This document shows positions 27,302 through 30,339 of a stretch of DNA of 30,339 bases, in pieces. Both the position numbers and the translations under genes were made by a program. The stretch covers positions 1 through 30,339 of the IMG/VR virus record IMGVR_UViG_3300022853_000060. One strand, given 5' to 3'. Source of the stretch: a virus. The notes beneath the pieces are model-generated. The model worked only from the letters and a program-made list of their open reading frames with translations, was not told the DNA's origin and did no database searches. Each line of letters starts with the position of its first letter. Positions within the stretch are counted from its first letter, which is position 1.

Positions 27302-27490
27302 TCAATCTCGCCAAGCAGGGCGGCGACCCATGGTAATGACATGATGTACATCCGATGGCCCAGACTTGCGGCAGATGGCACAGGGCAGTTCCTTGACGCG
27401 GCGCATCCATTCCTTGCCCTCGCGTATCTCGGCAGAGGATAGCTTAGGCGCTTTCTGGCCAAGTGGCGGGCGGGGGCTGATCTGGTTCAC
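27302..27490 (-). CDS. Short HNH-nuclease-like protein, probably truncated
   Basis: This 62-residue protein contains CAICRKSGPSDVHHVITM, the first half of a beta-beta-alpha HNH zinc-nuclease motif (Cys pair then the HH). The second half, with its usual downstream His/Asn and second Cys or His pair, is absent: the frame stops soon after GRRPAWRD. Neither other frame downstream restores it. Start ATG 27490 overlaps the upstream stop. It may be a remnant nuclease, or a small protein that no longer cuts. Confidence 0.55.
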   Translation of the reverse strand: MNQISPRPPLGQKAPKLSSAEIREGKEWMRRVKELPCAICRKSGPSDVHHVITMGRRPAWRD

Positions 27491-27918
27491 GCTGCCCGCT
27501 CCTGTTCCGCTGGATCGGTTAACCGAATGCCTTGCCCAGCATATTTGCGATGCACCGCGTCACACATTTTTGACAGTTGCGGCTTTGTCATTACCGAAGT
27601 GACGGCGATGTAATCCATGGCGGCTATCTTTTCCTCTACTGTCAGGCGCGAAAGGTTGCCCACGAAAGCCACGAAGGCCGGATCGTCTGCCATTAGGATC
27701 GGGGAACCTTGGTAATACTTGCATTCGCGTTTCACCTGGTCGGCGGTTTCAAACGTCTGCGCTGCGATTTCGCAAAACCACAGATGCAGCAGGGCGTTTT
27801 GCGATAGGCTGCGCTTGGCCCCAGGGGTGACTGTCACCGTGAAAGGCATCTTTAAGCCTCTCAGGTATTCAGCCAGCGACCGGGCCTCTGCTTCATCCAT
27901 GATTGAGCGGGTCGGCAT
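27487..27918 (-). CDS. NinB-like recombination protein
   Basis: In this 143-residue protein, TPGAKRSLSQNALLHLWF (about 32-49) carries the RS-QN-LHLW core seen in NinB/Orf-type proteins, which bind ssDNA and help recombination. VEEKIAAMDYIAVTSVM and a basic C-terminal helix follow. It sits directly downstream of the SSB-like gene in the early operon, which suits that role. The start overlaps the SSB-like stop by one base; no strong ribosome site is present, so coupled translation is likely. NinB identity is by pattern, not alignment. Confidence 0.6.
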   Translation of the reverse strand: MPTRSIMDEAEARSLAEYLRGLKMPFTVTVTPGAKRSLSQNALLHLWFCEIAAQTFETADQVKRECKYYQGSPILMADDPAFVAFVGNLSRLTVEEKIAAMDYIAVTSVMTKPQLSKMCDAVHRKYAGQGIRLTDPAEQERAA

Positions 27919-28280
27919 TAGATAAGTGTCACAGGGGCAAATGGAATTTCATCCCCTAGATCACGGCCTGAGTTGGCATTGCCTCCTCCACCTGACTGCC
28001 CACCTTGAGGCGATTGATCGTAACCGTCACCAGATCCACCGCGCTGATTGCCGTCCTCAAAGATTGACACCATCACGCGGTCGCCAGATCGGCCACCGTT
28101 TGCATCGGCCAGAATCTTCTGTTGCAAAAGAATTCCAGCCAGATTCACCGTAGGGTCAAGCAAAGCGTATTCGCCTTTGTAGTTTGACATAATGACGCCA
28201 ATCTCGACGTATTTGGCTTTCGTCTCTCCGTCCTTTTGGTACTCGCCAGTTTTTGCTTTCAATTTTTTAACCATCTTCAT
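27918..28280 (-). CDS. ssb: Single-stranded DNA-binding protein-like
   Basis: This 120-residue protein has an N-terminal beta-rich OB-fold-like half (KYVEIGVIMSNYKGEYALLD, GDRVMVSIFEDG). A glycine/glutamine-rich linker leads to DLGDEIPFAPVTLI. The DDEIPF-like acidic end is characteristic of SSB proteins, although here extra residues follow it. It lies between a coiled-coil gene and the NinB-like gene, in a recombination block. AAGGA lies just upstream of ATG 28280 (an ATG two codons later is also possible). Confidence 0.7.
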   Translation of the reverse strand: MKMVKKLKAKTGEYQKDGETKAKYVEIGVIMSNYKGEYALLDPTVNLAGILLQQKILADANGGRSGDRVMVSIFEDGNQRGGSGDGYDQSPQGGQSGGGGNANSGRDLGDEIPFAPVTLI

Positions 28281-28324
28281 TTTTCCTTGATATTTGTTGT
28301 TGATTTTCGTCCGTGGTTGGCGTC

Positions 28325-29017
28325 CTAGAATGCCTCCTTTTCGGTCCAGACGCGGACGCCCTCGATGGCGCGGGACTTGTGATTGCGGCGAACGTATTCA
28401 TCCACGAAGGCGGCAATCGCGTCGGTGTCGCTTGTATAGATGTCCATCAGCGCCGCTTTATGGCTGTCTATCTTGTAGCGCGTAACGGTGCGCATCCCTT
28501 TGAGCGCATCCTTGGCAACGGCCTTAGCTGCGTTCTCTGCGTCGATCACGGATTGCTTGGCGGCGGCAACTTCCCGTTGCGCGTCGATATCAGATGCATT
28601 CGCAGCGGCGGCTTTGGCCTCGGCTTCACGGCGTAGGCGGTTGGTTTCTTCCCACGCCTTGCGCTCGGCTTCTGCCTTCTCAGCGGCCAGCTTTTGCTTG
28701 AACACGTTGACGGTTGAAACGAGGCACCCTTCGATACGCTTGGTGTCCTCAATGGTTGGATTCCAGCGGTCCTGTTCTGCCTTGTAGATGGCATGTAGTG
28801 GCTTTGTGGCGTCCTTCTGGCCTGCCTCAAGATCAAGGCGGCACTGGCGCATTGCTTTGCGCAGCGCATCCACCTCGTTCATCTGTGCCTCGTTCTCGAC
28901 GGGCTTACCGTCCGTCCAGTTCTCGGCCTCCTCGCGGTCGGTGTTATACGATCCGGTGATTGCGTCGATGGGATCAGGCGGCGAATTGTGGCCCATGCCG
29001 GGTGTCATATTGTTCAT
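28325..29017 (-). CDS. Coiled-coil recombination-associated protein, 230 aa
   Basis: Residues ~85-170 form a long coiled coil (QKLAAEKAEAERKAWEETNR and Ala-rich repeats), followed by a compact C-terminal domain (MRTVTRYKIDSHKAALMDIY ... YVRRNHKSRAIEGVRVW). Similar proteins lie next to annealing proteins in many phages and resemble DUF1351-type genes. AGGAGC is 7 bases before ATG 29017, which overlaps the annealing-protein stop. A partner role in single-strand annealing or end-protection is inferred. Confidence 0.65.
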   Translation of the reverse strand: MNNMTPGMGHNSPPDPIDAITGSYNTDREEAENWTDGKPVENEAQMNEVDALRKAMRQCRLDLEAGQKDATKPLHAIYKAEQDRWNPTIEDTKRIEGCLVSTVNVFKQKLAAEKAEAERKAWEETNRLRREAEAKAAAANASDIDAQREVAAAKQSVIDAENAAKAVAKDALKGMRTVTRYKIDSHKAALMDIYTSDTDAIAAFVDEYVRRNHKSRAIEGVRVWTEKEAF

Positions 29018-29778
29018 GCGTGTTGCTCCTGTTTGCTGCCGAAGTCTGGTATTTCATCGCCGCCAAGGTCGTTCTTGGCGTCCAGTTCGGCTTTCCTAGT
29101 GTTCTTGACTTGCTCAAGGGCTGAGTATGTGCCGCCACTGGATGCTCGGATTTCCGAAATGGTGCTGCTTTCGCTTGTCCAGCTTTCGCGCAGATCGTCG
29201 ATGCTTTCGGCACCCTTTAGTTTTCCGGTGATACGTTTGGCGGCTGCTTCATAATCAAATGCGGGCTTTGCCTCGTCCTCTACGTCTTGCGCCTCAATCG
29301 CGTGAAGGTCGCCCTTGTGCCAAAGGTCCAACGCAGCACCAAAGCGCATCGCAGCGTTGCGCAGCGCATCACCGATCCGCTCTTTCACCGCATTGCCGCC
29401 TTGCTTGCCGTCTGCATCGCCATAGCCAAGGCGCGTCACACCGCAAACTGTCAGCTTAATCCACATACCGCCTGTCTGGTCCAAGGCTGGTTGCCCACGT
29501 TCGTCTACGGCGACAGGTTCCCAATTCCATTCGAAGTCACAGTCAAGCAAGCGATCCGTCAACGCGGCGTGGCCGACATAATCCAGATGCACCACGTCCT
29601 TGTGATGCCATGCGCCGCATAGGTTGCAGCGAATGCCCAGCTTGAAGTTTGCCTTCACATCGTCGGTTTGCTTGCGTGTTGGCTTAGGCAGCTTCGATAT
29701 TGCGTTGGCCGGAAACGGCACTCTCAGAAGCGCAAGGCCAGATACCGGAGCGGGTTTTGTTTCGGTAACGGCGTTCAT
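29014..29778 (-). CDS. Rad52-like single-strand annealing protein
   Basis: In this 254-residue protein, HAALTDRLLDCDFEWNWEPV (about 72-91), the GMWIKLTVCGVTRLGYGDAD strand (about 103-122), and KERIGDALRNAAMRFGAALD (about 131-150) form the conserved core of Rad52/Rad22-type phage recombinases. A zinc-like CNLCGAWHH segment lies at about 51-59. The C-terminal ~90 residues are flexible. It would anneal ssDNA during replication and repair, with the SSB-like protein as partner. The stop and next start overlap (ATGA). Confidence 0.75.
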   Translation of the reverse strand: MNAVTETKPAPVSGLALLRVPFPANAISKLPKPTRKQTDDVKANFKLGIRCNLCGAWHHKDVVHLDYVGHAALTDRLLDCDFEWNWEPVAVDERGQPALDQTGGMWIKLTVCGVTRLGYGDADGKQGGNAVKERIGDALRNAAMRFGAALDLWHKGDLHAIEAQDVEDEAKPAFDYEAAAKRITGKLKGAESIDDLRESWTSESSTISEIRASSGGTYSALEQVKNTRKAELDAKNDLGGDEIPDFGSKQEQHA

Positions 29779-29975
29779 GCGACTACCTCCAGCTTTGCCA
29801 AAATTGCGGCATTAAATGCGTCTGCAATTGCGTGAGCAGCGGCGGGCGTGGTGTAGATCGGCATTTCCTCACAATCTGCGCTGTGAAAGCGAACCGAAGC
29901 GCGGCGCTTGCCCTCCAACTCAAACTCGAAAACGGTCGCGTGTGTCGGATTGTGAAACTGGACTGTTAGTCCCAT
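29775..29975 (-). CDS. Small hypothetical early protein, 66 aa
   Basis: ATG 29975 has GGAG about 9 bases upstream. The product starts MGLTVQFHNPTHATVFEFEL: two beta strands, then a helical end (AAAHAIADAFNAAILAKLE). It overlaps the annealing-protein start by 4 bases. Function unknown. Confidence 0.65.
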   Translation of the reverse strand: MGLTVQFHNPTHATVFEFELEGKRRASVRFHSADCEEMPIYTTPAAAHAIADAFNAAILAKLEVVA

Positions 29976-30112
29976 TATATTATCTCCCAAATATGGTTGG
30001 CGAAGGTCCAGCAGGCGACAGAAACAACTAAGAAAACGATTGCAGACATGGCGCGGTATTCGCGTTTTTTTGCGGGTGTCGGGTATGCCCAAGGGCCGTG
30101 GCTCTGTTTCAT
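29975..30112 (-). CDS. Small single-span membrane protein, 45 aa
   Basis: ATG 30112 has GGAGG 7 bases upstream. A basic N-terminal region (YPTPAKKREYRAM) precedes one hydrophobic helix (SAIVFLVVSVACWTFANHIW). The stop overlaps the next start (TAATG). Unknown function. Confidence 0.6.
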   Translation of the reverse strand: MKQSHGPWAYPTPAKKREYRAMSAIVFLVVSVACWTFANHIWEII

Positions 30113-30339
30113 ATCTCTGCCTCCGGTCTGACGTATACAGTCGGTTTTGCCGGACACATTTCAATCGTTTGGAAAATCCAAGCCTTATACTTGCGCCAGA
30201 ATTTCAGAGCACCTTTGCCGTCCATTTCCGCAATCCGATGATCGTCAAAGTCGGCCCATTCGCTGATCAGGTGGCGTTTGCAACCGATTTGCAAAATGTC
30301 GGCGGTGTATGTGATTGAGTACCGCTCAATCTGGATACA
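30109..30339 (-). CDS. Hypothetical protein, 5' end outside window
   Basis: The minus-strand frame is open to the right edge for 77 codons and ends at 30109-30111, overlapping the next ATG. The visible part includes RHLISEWADFDDHRIAEMDG and KFWRKYKAWIFQTIEM. The true start lies beyond the window. No family recognised. Confidence 0.65.
   Translation of the reverse strand, partial: CIQIERYSITYTADILQIGCKRHLISEWADFDDHRIAEMDGKGALKFWRKYKAWIFQTIEMCPAKPTVYVRPEAEI

Noticed and set aside
27052-27462. 136-aa minus-strand open frame
   Set aside because: Most of it overlaps the HNH-like gene and has no coding character; only the final 29 codons have a ribosome site and a membrane-helix pattern.

Overview
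The window is a contiguous piece of a tailed double-stranded DNA phage or prophage. Its base and codon use are GC-rich, and its protein repertoire (terminase and portal style, GH108 endolysin) suggests a host among the alphaproteobacteria, most likely the Rhodobacteraceae/Roseobacter group. That host call is inference from style, not a database match. No integrase, tRNA or CRISPR array was seen. A tape-measure gene, tail-tube gene and gpG/gpGT pair, with no sheath gene, indicate a siphovirus-like long non-contractile tail.

Layout. Bases 1-1021: the end of a ParB-domain/DNA methyltransferase fusion, plus strand. Bases 996-1338: two small minus-strand genes, one a helix-turn-helix protein. They are separated from the packaging genes by a control region with two TCGCA-N4-TGCGA operators. 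Bases 1460-4463: small and large terminase and portal. Bases 4508-9293: scaffold, major capsid protein, connector/neck genes, a MuF-like minor head protein and a probable moron. Bases 9360-17539: neck and tail-terminator genes, tail tube, the tail-assembly chaperone pair made by a -1 frameshift at GGGAAAC, an antisense membrane protein, and a 1763-residue tape measure with EF-hand-like loops. Bases 17543-20424: distal tail genes ending in a C-type-lectin/FGE-fold variable protein. Bases 20295-22234: a complete diversity-generating retroelement (DGR). Bases 22231-25064: a lysis cassette (GH108 endolysin, several holin candidates, overlapping spanins), closed by a strong terminator. Bases 24965-30339: a minus-strand early block of tightly overlapping small genes, including a NinB-like protein, an SSB-like protein and a Rad52-like annealing protein.

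The standout system is the DGR. The last 119 bases of the variable-protein gene up to the final shared base (20295-20413) match a template repeat (20841-20959) at 109 positions. All ten differences fall at template adenines. Avd lies immediately before the template, a DGR-type reverse transcriptase immediately after it, and a GC-rich hairpin with a GATA loop follows the variable repeat. The phage therefore appears to rewrite the tip of its own adhesin while its capsid, tail and lysis genes stay fixed.

Other points of note are the frameshift signal in the chaperone gene, calcium-loop-like repeats in the tape measure, a 13-bp tandem duplication that breaks a small zinc-ribbon-like gene, and an apparent frameshift in a connector-region gene.
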